Assembly (NCBI GenBank): GCA_021767245.1
Contig: JAASTO010000089.1
Coordinates: 1-9,878 of the forward strand
DNA: 9,878 nucleotides
Direction: 5' to 3'
Source: Balneolaceae bacterium
GTDB lineage: Bacteria > Bacteroidota > Rhodothermia > Balneolales > Balneolaceae
Below, piece by piece: positions 1 to 6,477 of the stretch. The position numbers and the translations under genes were made by a program. How positions within the stretch are numbered: position 1 is the first letter of the stretch; each line of letters begins with the position of its first letter. A model generated the notes under the pieces. That model did not search any database. It was not told the origin of the DNA and worked only from the letters and a program-made list of their open reading frames with translations.

Positions 1-57
1 TGTGGTCGTACAGATAATGAGTAATATGGTACCGGTTATTTTTAATGCTTTTTTCAT
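1..57 (-). CDS. Start of a secreted or membrane protein (first 19 codons only)
   Basis: An ATG at 57-55 opens a frame that runs off the left edge without a stop. The visible residues are MKKALKITGTILLIICTTT: a Lys-rich start followed by a hydrophobic run, as in a signal peptide, lipoprotein signal or N-terminal membrane anchor. The Cys at residue 16 could be a lipobox Cys (preceded by LII), but this is uncertain. The ATG overlaps the TGA stop of the lipoprotein gene before it as ATGA (57-54), the usual arrangement for translational coupling, so both are probably made from one mRNA. Function cannot be judged from 19 residues. Confidence 0.6.
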   Translation of the reverse strand, partial: MKKALKITGTILLIICTTT

Positions 58-539
58 GATTGTTCCTCCTCTTCAGTCTCTTCAATTCCATTTTCATTCA
101 ATTCTAACACCTCGTTGGAATCGGTCATAACGAGTTGCACTCCGGAAGATCTCAGGTTAAATGCCGGTCCATTTAGTGGTGATTCCGATACTTTGATCTT
201 TTTCTTCATTTTTAAAGATCCTTTTCCCGGTTCCATCACATACACATTTCTGAATTGATTTGCTGTGATGAAGTAAAATCCATCCGCATTACGTATCAGG
301 CGAATTTCCCGGATCTGTTTAGTTGAGTCTGATTCACCAAACTCTTGTTGTTTGAATGAATTAACGTTAAAAGAAATGCCATGCCTGACGTCGGTAACGT
401 TTCCATTTGCATCAGGGATCAATACTGATTCTAATTGCTGTGAGTAGTCGACATTTTCCACTACAAAAGAATTGCAGGCAGATGCCATCGCAATTATCAG
501 CAAGCCCAGTAAAGCGTGAGTTATTTTGTTGATTCTCAT
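54..539 (-). CDS. Small hypothetical lipoprotein with acidic C-terminus
   Basis: A 161-residue protein that I cannot place in a named family. Residues 1-21 form a signal peptide (basic MRINK, hydrophobic ALLGLLIIAMA) ending at Cys22 in the context ASAC, a relaxed lipobox of the type common in Bacteroidota, so the protein is probably lipid-anchored on the cell envelope. The body (about 30-145) is predicted soluble, with alternating hydrophobic and polar stretches suggesting beta structure (IREIRLIRNADGFYFITA, residues 77-94) and a basic patch MKKKIKV (111-117). The tail is strongly acidic (EETEEEEQS). It follows apt in the same direction after a 66-bp gap holding a hairpin, and it overlaps the next gene by ATGA. 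It may work with that exported product; no function is assigned. Confidence 0.7.
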   Translation of the reverse strand: MRINKITHALLGLLIIAMASACNSFVVENVDYSQQLESVLIPDANGNVTDVRHGISFNVNSFKQQEFGESDSTKQIREIRLIRNADGFYFITANQFRNVYVMEPGKGSLKMKKKIKVSESPLNGPAFNLRSSGVQLVMTDSNEVLELNENGIEETEEEEQS

Positions 540-550
540 TTTGTAAAACT

Positions 551-576
551 GTTACTGAAATTTTCTGTTCAGTAAC
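551..576 (-). terminator. Hairpin between apt and the lipoprotein gene (possible terminator)
   Basis: On the minus strand GTTACTGAA (576-568) and TTCAGTAAC (559-551) are perfect 9-bp inverted arms around an 8-nt loop, followed two bases later by TTTT. This could be a weak rho-independent terminator for apt. It also sits only 11 nt before the ATG of the lipoprotein gene, so it could instead lie in that gene's 5' leader and affect its translation. The U-tract is short and the stem is AT-rich, so termination is not certain. Confidence 0.45.
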
Positions 577-605
577 TTGTAGTATGCAAAATGAGATATG
601 TTCCG

Positions 606-1148
606 TTATTCGATAATTATACTTTCGACCGGTACATCTTTTTTCAGATTTTTCCTTCCATTTAAGAATCCGAGTTCAATGATAAAAGAATAACCAACTA
701 CCTCTCCCCCTAATCGGTGTATCAAATTGGTAGCGGCGGCAGCACTTCCTCCGGTTGCAATAAGATCATCATGTATCAGTACTTTAGCTCCCTCAAAAAT
801 CGCGTCTTCATGGATCTCAACTTTATCTTCCCCATACTCCAGCTCATAGGTTTCTGAAATACTGTGTGAGGGTAATTTTCCAGGTTTACGAACCGGAACA
901 AATCCAGCATTAAGATCCTGAGCCAGGTTGGTGCCAAACAAAAAGCCCCTTGATTCAAGGCCTACTACAAAATCTACATCCATGTGCCTGTATGGTTGTA
1001 AGAGCATAAAAGATGTCAATTCAAGGGCTCGTTCGTCCTGAAGCAGTGTGGTTATATCCTTAAACTGTACCCCTTTTTCCGGGAAATCAGGTATGGTACG
1101 AATGGTTTCTGAAATATATTCTTTTATACTTTCTTCTACTTTTTTCAT
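606..1148 (-). CDS. apt: Adenine phosphoribosyltransferase
   Basis: Cytoplasmic purine salvage enzyme: adenine + PRPP gives AMP + pyrophosphate. The 180-residue length is usual for the family. The PRPP-binding signature VLIHDDLIATGGS lies at about 123-135. Other family elements are the N-terminal DFPEKGVQFKDITTLL (21-36), GLESRGF (63-69), the RKPGKLP loop (87-93) and YELEYG (101-106). I start at the ATG at 1148; one codon upstream a TTG (1151) would give an extra Met, but the ATG is the simpler choice and there is no Shine-Dalgarno to separate them. The gene is divergent from tadA across 58 bp, and a small lipoprotein gene follows it. All family motifs are intact and nothing is unusual in it. 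Confidence 0.96.
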   Translation of the reverse strand: MKKVEESIKEYISETIRTIPDFPEKGVQFKDITTLLQDERALELTSFMLLQPYRHMDVDFVVGLESRGFLFGTNLAQDLNAGFVPVRKPGKLPSHSISETYELEYGEDKVEIHEDAIFEGAKVLIHDDLIATGGSAAAATNLIHRLGGEVVGYSFIIELGFLNGRKNLKKDVPVESIIIE

Positions 1149-1206
1149 CAATATTAGATTAAGTTCGCGCCAAGGTAATTAAAAGAAATACTGACAGACA
1201 AATTTA

Positions 1207-1683
1207 ATGAGTTATTCTGATCTCCCTTTGATGGAAAAACACCACAGATATATGGCACGGGCTTTTATGCTTGCAGAACAGGCCTATGAAAACGATGAAA
1301 TTCCGGTTGGAGCCGTAGTGGTTTATAACGATCAGATCATTGGTAAAGGCTATAACCAGGTGGAAATGCTTAATGATCCGACCGCTCATGCTGAAATGTT
1401 AGCTATTTCAGCAGCTTGCGAAACGATTTCAGAAAAATACCTGAGTGAATGTACCCTGTATGTTACACTTGAACCCTGCCCTATGTGTGCCGGAGCTGCC
1501 ATGTGGAGTAAACTTGGAACCCTGGTTTTTGGAGCACAAGATGCCAGATCCGGAGGTTGCGGGAGCGTGTTTAATATTGCTTCCAACAAAAAACTTAACC
1601 ATCAGATCGAGGTTATACAGGGAATCATGGAATCTGAATCTGAGTATCTCCTAAAGGAATTCTTCAAGCAAAAAAGAAAGTAG
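1207..1683 (+). CDS. tadA: tRNA-specific adenosine deaminase
   Basis: Deaminates A34 of tRNA-Arg(ACG) to inosine, allowing wobble decoding; a zinc-dependent member of the cytidine/deoxycytidylate deaminase fold. The catalytic motif HAE is at residues 61-63 (His61 a zinc ligand, Glu63 the proton shuttle) and PCPMCAGA at 90-97 provides Cys91 and Cys94. EIPVGAVVV (31-39) and GAQDARSGGCGS (109-120) are characteristic of TadA. Length 158 is normal. A second ATG at residue 9 (1231) is an alternative start; neither has a clear ribosome binding site, so I keep the longer form. It is the only plus-strand gene here, divergent from apt. Its TAG is only 2 bp from the stop of the convergent methyltransferase gene, so no room is left for a shared terminator. 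Confidence 0.95.
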   Translation: MSYSDLPLMEKHHRYMARAFMLAEQAYENDEIPVGAVVVYNDQIIGKGYNQVEMLNDPTAHAEMLAISAACETISEKYLSECTLYVTLEPCPMCAGAAMWSKLGTLVFGAQDARSGGCGSVFNIASNKKLNHQIEVIQGIMESESEYLLKEFFKQKRK

Positions 1684-1685
1684 CG

Positions 1686-2474
1686 TTATTCAAAGTCCCT
1701 TTTAGCTGCCACATAAACGATATGCCACTTCATATTCAGATTACCCTTTTTGTCCCAATGCTCTAAAAGCAGCTTGAATTGTTTATAGTTAAGGGATTTA
1801 CCCAACACTGAATAGGACTCCCCTGTTTTCTTAAGATGACGGAAAAACTCCAGCGAACTCTCAAACTCATGAAATAGATCATTCTCGTAATAATCTATTT
1901 GCAAGGGCCCCATGGATAATTTAACTACAACCTCTTCTACATCGGGCAAGGGATTGGCTGTATGAGGAAGCCCAAGTTCCAGGCAGTTTTCATACCAGTC
2001 CGGGAATGTATGATTTCCGGGAAATGAACAAAGCAACATACCACCCGGTGCCAAGGCTTCTGATAAATTTTGCAGAGCCAGTGACGGGTCTTTAAACCAA
2101 TGCGGAGCAAAACCACTGATTACTAAACCAACATCATTGTTTTCTGCTTTAAAGGTATCCGCATTAATGATTTGGAATGTAACCCCTGAAAGATCTTTAC
2201 CGGATTCTATCAAATTATTACGGCAAGTTTTGAGCATTTTTTCGGAAATATCCGATATGATGATCTCCCTTTCCGGAAATTGGTCGATCAATTGTTCAGA
2301 GACAAAGCCGGTTCCACAACCCACCTCAAGTATGGGGCCTTCAGGAACGGCTTCTATCCAGGGAACCAGCGAGGCAATCAAACCATCGGCAACTTTTCGT
2401 TGAATAATTGCATGCTTTTCATAGGTCTCTGCTGCGGTATCAAACGCAGAGATTATTCCCTCGTGGTAACTCAA
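1686..2474 (-). CDS. Class I SAM-dependent methyltransferase, BioC-like
   Basis: A 262-residue methyltransferase. SAM-binding motif I is ILEVGCGTG (48-56), the acidic residue at the end of strand 2 is D75 (IIISDIS), and LAPGGMLL (141-148) is the post-III motif. The N-terminal pattern IISAFDTAAETYEKHAIIQ (7-25) followed by ADGL is the hallmark of BioC, the malonyl-ACP O-methyltransferase that starts pimeloyl (biotin) synthesis, and length fits BioC. No other bio gene is nearby, so BioC is a good but not proven call; a generic methyltransferase is the alternative. No ATG lies before the conserved N-terminal block, so translation probably begins at TTG 2474, supported by AAAGAGA ending 8 nt upstream. 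It lies 33 bp after the DUF4837 gene, probably at the end of the same transcript. Confidence 0.8.
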   Translation of the reverse strand: MSYHEGIISAFDTAAETYEKHAIIQRKVADGLIASLVPWIEAVPEGPILEVGCGTGFVSEQLIDQFPEREIIISDISEKMLKTCRNNLIESGKDLSGVTFQIINADTFKAENNDVGLVISGFAPHWFKDPSLALQNLSEALAPGGMLLCSFPGNHTFPDWYENCLELGLPHTANPLPDVEEVVVKLSMGPLQIDYYENDLFHEFESSLEFFRHLKKTGESYSVLGKSLNYKQFKLLLEHWDKKGNLNMKWHIVYVAAKRDFE

Positions 2475-2482
2475 TGTGATAG

Positions 2483-2489
2483 TCTCTTT
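2483..2489 (-). promoter_or_regulatory. Shine-Dalgarno-like site deciding a TTG start
   Basis: The minus strand reads AAAGAGA followed by 8 nt and TTG (2474). This is one of the few recognisable purine-rich ribosome binding sites in the window. It supports a TTG start for the methyltransferase gene, where no ATG or GTG lies between the in-frame stop upstream and the conserved N-terminus. Confidence 0.5.
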
Positions 2490-2507
2490 GATTCTTACTG
2501 ATTAAGC

Positions 2508-3611
2508 TTAGCTGGTTAGATCAACTTCTTCCGCTGTCCAGGAAGAATCGGATTCAAAGGTTCTTCCCATGGCTCTAAACTGACGCACAAACGGTAGCTT
2601 CTTACGTACTCCGGGTGCAAATTGATTGTAATCAACCATAAACAAGCGGTTGGTATCAGGATCATAATAGGTGAAATTCACAAACGGACCACCCATCAGA
2701 CCATTAACCATATGCCAGGTTCCCCTGGTTTCATAAGCCAGTAACCTTCCCTTTTGGAATGATTCTGATTCAACCGGGCGGTTAAGGTCAGGCCTGTTAA
2801 AGGTTTGAACATACATAGAATCCCTGGCACCCTTAATGTAGATCTTTTGCAGAGAATCTCGGGTTGAGAGGATCCAATCTTTATCAAGAAATGAAATATC
2901 GTTTACATTGTCTTTGTACCAAATCCACATCCAGCGGTCATTTTGAGGTAATGGCCGGCGATAACTGATGAAATTCAGGGTATCGATATTTTTAACGTAA
3001 TCATGCTGGAATCGGACTTTAAAGCCACGATTTTGCCATAGTGAGTCAGAATATTCAGTAACCTCTTTTTTCTCATACACAAAATATTCCCAGCGGCGGA
3101 GTTCCTTATCCAGCATATTCGATAGAAGTGAATTCTCTGTATTTCGGATCTTTTGGGCAAGGGCAGAATCTGAAGTTGAGGTCAGGATCAATACATACTG
3201 ATCTCTGTACCACTGATCTTCAACCGGAAACGCAAAGCTTTCACCCTCACGAACTCGCTGTTCAATATTGTCATTTAACAAACCACGTACCTGTCTGCCA
3301 ACGTTTGAATCTTCTTCAATTGGTGCGGCAAAGATCAGGTTCTTTTGTTTTTTCAACCTCTCGAGTTGGTCTGGTGAATTGATTTGAGTGAATTGAAGAT
3401 CATAAAACGGTTCCCCGTTTGGTACAGTCAACACCCACTGTCCAAATACATCCCGGATGGCTTCGGCGGTTTGACTTTCCCATTGAGTAGAATCCATAAC
3501 CACAACCACTTCTCGGGTATTTCCTTCTGCCAGTGGACGGTAGTCAGCATCACAGGAAATTGCCGTGATCCCTAATATTACCATTAAACTTGTCAGTAAA
3601 AATCGATTCAT
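2508..3611 (-). CDS. DUF4837 family lipoprotein
   Basis: A 367-residue exported protein of unknown function that I recognise as DUF4837, a family seen mainly in Bacteroidota and relatives. The signal peptide MNRFLLTSLMVILGITAIS ends at Cys20, a probable lipidation site, so it should be anchored in the envelope facing the periplasm or outside. Family-like features are the N-terminal GNTREVVVVMDSTQW (30-44), the EPFYDLQF block (67-74), and a C-terminal region with GTWHMVNGLMGGPFVNF followed by an FVRQFRAMGRTF stretch. Many Trp and Tyr residues and charged helices lie between. Its start is only 9 bp after the trpA stop, so it is probably transcribed with the trp genes, although no link to tryptophan synthesis is known to me. 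There is no clear Shine-Dalgarno. Confidence 0.85.
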   Translation of the reverse strand: MNRFLLTSLMVILGITAISCDADYRPLAEGNTREVVVVMDSTQWESQTAEAIRDVFGQWVLTVPNGEPFYDLQFTQINSPDQLERLKKQKNLIFAAPIEEDSNVGRQVRGLLNDNIEQRVREGESFAFPVEDQWYRDQYVLILTSTSDSALAQKIRNTENSLLSNMLDKELRRWEYFVYEKKEVTEYSDSLWQNRGFKVRFQHDYVKNIDTLNFISYRRPLPQNDRWMWIWYKDNVNDISFLDKDWILSTRDSLQKIYIKGARDSMYVQTFNRPDLNRPVESESFQKGRLLAYETRGTWHMVNGLMGGPFVNFTYYDPDTNRLFMVDYNQFAPGVRKKLPFVRQFRAMGRTFESDSSWTAEEVDLTS

Positions 3612-3620
3612 ATCTAAAGA

Positions 3621-4418
3621 TTATTTTCCAAATTTCAGTGAACGAACGAAAGACATCAGCTCTGATTGCCAGTTATCTTTTGGGTAATGTTGTTTGATGG
3701 TATCAATTAAGGCACTTCCAACAATAAATCCATCGGCATTTGATGCGATATTTTGCGCATCCTCATGGCTCCGGATCCCGAATCCAACCATCACCGGATT
3801 CAATGTGATATTAGCACGAACCCGTTCAATAAACCGGTCCACCGACTTCGAAACTTCATCACCATCGCGTGCTCCGGTAACTCCGGTCACAGATACGCAA
3901 TATACAAATCCCTGAGAGTTTTCATCAGCCAGTTTCATGCGCTCATCAGAGGTATTTGGTGCCACTAAATGAATGATATCCAGATCGTTCTCTTCAGCCT
4001 GTTTCTTAATAATGCCATCCTCTTCAATAGGAATATCCGGGATAATAAGCCCGTCAACTCCAACTTCAGCTGCTTTCCGGGTGAATTTACTCACCCCATA
4101 TCGCAATACAGGATTCATATATCCCATCAGAATGATCGGGATCTCAGATGTTTTGCGAACTTTTTCCACTATCTCAAAGATCTTATTCATGGTGATCCCA
4201 TTCTTGATGGCCACATCACTGGAATATTGAATAGTCGGACCATCAGCTAATGGGTCGCTGAAAGGCATACCTAATTCAATGATGTCGGCACCATTTGCCT
4301 CAAACCTTAGGATGAGATCTACGGTTGAATCCAGATCCGGGTATCCTGCGGTGATGAATAAGCTCATAAGCTTTTCATCGGGTTTCTTGTTGTCAAATAC
4401 GTGTTGAATTCGGTTCAT
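3621..4418 (-). CDS. trpA: Tryptophan synthase alpha chain
   Basis: Cleaves indole-3-glycerol phosphate to indole and glyceraldehyde 3-phosphate; indole is channelled to the beta chain in the alpha2-beta2 complex. It is 265 residues long, typical for TrpA, a TIM barrel. The family signature IELGMPFSDPLADG (47-60) contains the catalytic Glu48 and Asp59. LIIPDIPIEED (124-134), the flexible loop VSVTGVTGARDG (175-186), and the phosphate-binding VGFGI (211-215) and IVGSALI (232-238) are all present. The start at ATG 4418 gives the expected N-terminus MNRIQHVF. It lies after trpB across a 94-bp spacer filled by a palindromic repeat, and 9 bp before the DUF4837 gene. All catalytic residues are intact. 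Confidence 0.98.
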   Translation of the reverse strand: MNRIQHVFDNKKPDEKLMSLFITAGYPDLDSTVDLILRFEANGADIIELGMPFSDPLADGPTIQYSSDVAIKNGITMNKIFEIVEKVRKTSEIPIILMGYMNPVLRYGVSKFTRKAAEVGVDGLIIPDIPIEEDGIIKKQAEENDLDIIHLVAPNTSDERMKLADENSQGFVYCVSVTGVTGARDGDEVSKSVDRFIERVRANITLNPVMVGFGIRSHEDAQNIASNADGFIVGSALIDTIKQHYPKDNWQSELMSFVRSLKFGK

Positions 4419-4439
4419 GTAACTTAATTAAATATCGTT

Positions 4440-4512
4440 ATGGAACGAGGATGACGCAGATCTTGCGAATTTTCACGGATTTAATTTAATCAGTGATCAT
4501 CCGTGTTCTCAT
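4440..4512 (-). repeat. Palindromic intergenic repeat, copy A (trpB/trpA spacer)
   Basis: On the plus strand the element begins ATGGAACGAGGATGACG (4440-4456) and ends ATCATCCGTGTTCTCAT (4496-4512). The right end reverse-complemented, ATGAGAACACGGATGAT, matches the left end imperfectly. Inner arms TCACGGATTTAA and TTTAATCAGTGA also pair. The left half is made of near-repeating units GAGGATGAC, GCAGATCTT, GCGAATTTT, CACGGATTT with a period of nine. The right end directly abuts the trpB TGA (4515-4513) and the left end is 21 nt from the trpA ATG. It matches copies B and C below in sequence and orientation. It contains no ORF and no target-site duplication is evident. Confidence 0.8.
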
Positions 4513-5733
4513 TCAATTGTTTTCTTCGCGAATGTATTCTGAGATCGTGCCCATATCCTTATCTCCTCTTCCTGAAAGATTGATCATCACGATCTCGTCT
4601 TCTGAAGTCTGAGGCATAAGTTTTTCCAACCATGCAAAGGCATGGGCGGTTTCCAATGCAGGAATGATGCCTTCTGTTTCGGAAAGTAGCTTCACCGCAT
4701 TCATTGCCTCTTCATCTGTAACAGCATGATATTGCACTCTACCAAGATCTTTTAAATGGGCGTGTTCCGGTCCTACTCCCGGGTAATCCAATCCGGCACT
4801 GATGGAGTGAGCCAGCTCGATCTGACCTTCATCACTTTGCAATAAATAACTGAGTGAGCCATGCAAAATTCCGGGTGTTCCTTTGGTCATGGTGGCGGCT
4901 GTTTTGCCGGAATCTACACCAAATCCGGCCGCTTCAATTCCGATGATATCCACCGATTCGTCTTTTATGAATGGATAGAAGAAACCAATGGCATTGGAGC
5001 CTCCGCCTACACAGGCCAGCAAATAATCAGGATTGCGACTTTCTACTTTGTGAATTTGTTGTTTAGCCTCATTCCCGATCACTTCATGAAAATGGCGCAC
5101 CATCATGGGATATGGATGCGGTCCAACCACAGAACCAATGATATAAAATGTGGTATCTACATTGGTTACCCAATCGCGAATAGCTTCGTTGGTTGCATCT
5201 TTAAGTGTGCGAGAACCACTGGTAACACTTCTAACCTCGGCTCCCATTAAACGCATACGATCTACGTTGAGTTTTTGGCGAACCATGTCTTCCTCACCCA
5301 TATACACAATACACTCAAGACCAAATTTGGCACAGGCCGTAGCCGTTGCTACTCCATGTTGACCTGCTCCGGTTTCGGCAATGATTCGCTTTTTGCCCAT
5401 GCGTCGTGCCAATAATACCTGTCCGATCGCATTGTTGATCTTATGCGCTCCGGTGTGACACAGATCTTCTCGTTTTAGATAGATCTTCGCCTTACCGTAA
5501 TGCTCTGTAAGTCGATTGGCAAAAGTGAGTTTTGTGGGACGCCCTACATACTCATCCAGTAAGCCGGCTAATTCATCATTGAAAATCGGATCGTTCTTGG
5601 CTTTATTGAATTCAGCTTCCAGTTCCTGAATGGCTGGAATCAAAATTTCTGGGACGAATTTACCGCCAAACTGGCCGTAATAGCCTCTTTCATCTGGATA
5701 ATTATAGTTTTTAGTCTTGGTTTGTGTGCTCAT
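4513..5733 (-). CDS. trpB: Tryptophan synthase beta chain
   Basis: PLP enzyme that joins indole to L-serine to make L-tryptophan, partner of TrpA. It is 406 residues long, usual for the main TrpB1 type found beside trpA. The N-terminal GYYGQFGGKFVPE (17-29) is characteristic. REDLCHTGAHKINNA (88-102) carries the PLP Schiff-base Lys98, Glu120 in AETGAGQHG is the catalytic carboxylate, GGGSNAIG (243-250) binds the cofactor phosphate, and SGRGDKD near the C-terminus is the usual closing motif. The ATG at 5733 gives a normal N-terminus. It is flanked on both sides by copies of the same palindromic repeat. No catalytic residue is missing. Confidence 0.98.
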   Translation of the reverse strand: MSTQTKTKNYNYPDERGYYGQFGGKFVPEILIPAIQELEAEFNKAKNDPIFNDELAGLLDEYVGRPTKLTFANRLTEHYGKAKIYLKREDLCHTGAHKINNAIGQVLLARRMGKKRIIAETGAGQHGVATATACAKFGLECIVYMGEEDMVRQKLNVDRMRLMGAEVRSVTSGSRTLKDATNEAIRDWVTNVDTTFYIIGSVVGPHPYPMMVRHFHEVIGNEAKQQIHKVESRNPDYLLACVGGGSNAIGFFYPFIKDESVDIIGIEAAGFGVDSGKTAATMTKGTPGILHGSLSYLLQSDEGQIELAHSISAGLDYPGVGPEHAHLKDLGRVQYHAVTDEEAMNAVKLLSETEGIIPALETAHAFAWLEKLMPQTSEDEIVMINLSGRGDKDMGTISEYIREENN

Positions 5734-5746
5734 AATATTTTTTATA

Positions 5747-5822
5747 ATGGAACGCGGATGACACGGATCATGTGAATGATCGTAGATTTAAAATGGTCCG
5801 TGACTATCCGTTTGTTTCCAAT
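5747..5822 (-). repeat. Palindromic intergenic repeat, copy B (trpF/trpB spacer)
   Basis: The plus strand starts ATGGAACGCGGATGACACGG (5747-5766). The right end reverse-complemented begins ATTGGAAAC and then reads ACGGATAGTCACGGACCAT, so the two ends pair with small gaps. The left half again shows nine-base units: GCGGATGAC, ACGGATCAT, GTGAATGAT. The right 19 bp overlap the end of trpF, so its TAG and its last five residues (LETNG) lie within the repeat. The left end is 13 nt from the trpB ATG. Same family and orientation as copies A and C. Confidence 0.78.
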
Positions 5823-6460
5823 GCTCTAATTTCATCCATAAAGTCTTCGATCTTCCCAAAGTCTTTTAGGCCGGGTTTCTGCTCCAGGCTGCTTGAAACA
5901 TCTATGGCATAGGGATGAACCGTTTCTATGGCTTCTTTGATATTATCAACGCTCAATCCTCCCGAAAGAAAAAATGGAGCAGATATTTCCAGTTCCCGGA
6001 ATATAGACCAATCGAAACTTTTTCCGGATCCGCCCCAAAGTCCGTCTATTTTGGTATCAAACAGCAGGAAATCGGCGACTTCGGCATATTGCTCGATCTG
6101 ATGTTTCAATAAATATTCTACCGTTTCTTCTTCAATGTGAATGACTTTTATGATTGGTTTCTCCACCAATTCACAATATTCAACGGATTCATCGCCATGG
6201 AGCTGAACATAATCCAGTCCCGTTTGCTTGGCGATCTGATTCACATCATCCAGTGGTTGATTGACGAAAACGCCCACTTTCTCAGGACCTTCCAGCCAAT
6301 TGATAATGGCACCTGCCTCACCCGGTTCTATATAGCGTGGTGATTTTTCATAGAAGATAAAACCCAGGTAATCCACTAATGCTCCGGCTGCAAAACGTGC
6401 ATCCTCAAGGTTCGTAATGCCACAAATTTTGATCTTTGTTCTTTCTGTATTCTCAGTCAT
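5804..6460 (-). CDS. trpF: Phosphoribosylanthranilate isomerase
   Basis: Third pathway step: Amadori isomerisation of N-(5-phosphoribosyl)anthranilate to CdRP. A 218-residue single-domain TIM barrel, not fused to TrpC. KICGIT (11-16) holds the catalytic Cys13 and LLFDTK (132-137) the general acid Asp135. GGSGKSFDW (143-151), FLSGGLS (164-170) and DVSSSLEQKPGLKD (187-200) form the phosphate-binding side of the barrel. ATG 6460 is followed by a short polar lead (MTENTERTK) before the first strand. It is preceded and followed by palindromic repeats, and its last five codons appear to derive from copy B; these residues lie beyond the conserved barrel, so activity should not suffer. Confidence 0.97.
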   Translation of the reverse strand: MTENTERTKIKICGITNLEDARFAAGALVDYLGFIFYEKSPRYIEPGEAGAIINWLEGPEKVGVFVNQPLDDVNQIAKQTGLDYVQLHGDESVEYCELVEKPIIKVIHIEEETVEYLLKHQIEQYAEVADFLLFDTKIDGLWGGSGKSFDWSIFRELEISAPFFLSGGLSVDNIKEAIETVHPYAIDVSSSLEQKPGLKDFGKIEDFMDEIRALETNG

Positions 6461-6477
6461 AAATTTATATTACATCT

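Noticed and set aside
1149..1206. Bacteroidota-type promoter TAAATTTG (minus strand, 1206-1199) for apt in the divergent apt/tadA gap
   Set aside because: The -7-like match is exact but no TTTG -33 partner is found at the right distance, so it is not supported.
1684..1685. Shared bidirectional terminator between tadA and the methyltransferase gene
   Set aside because: Stops are 2 bp apart and no stem with a T-run spans the junction; only a T-rich stretch inside the tadA end is seen on the minus strand.
4861..5250. 129-codon plus-strand ORF opposite trpB, and other plus-strand ORFs across 2137-9141
   Set aside because: They lie antisense to strongly conserved enzymes, give low-complexity or unfamiliar proteins and have no independent signals; shadows of the real genes.
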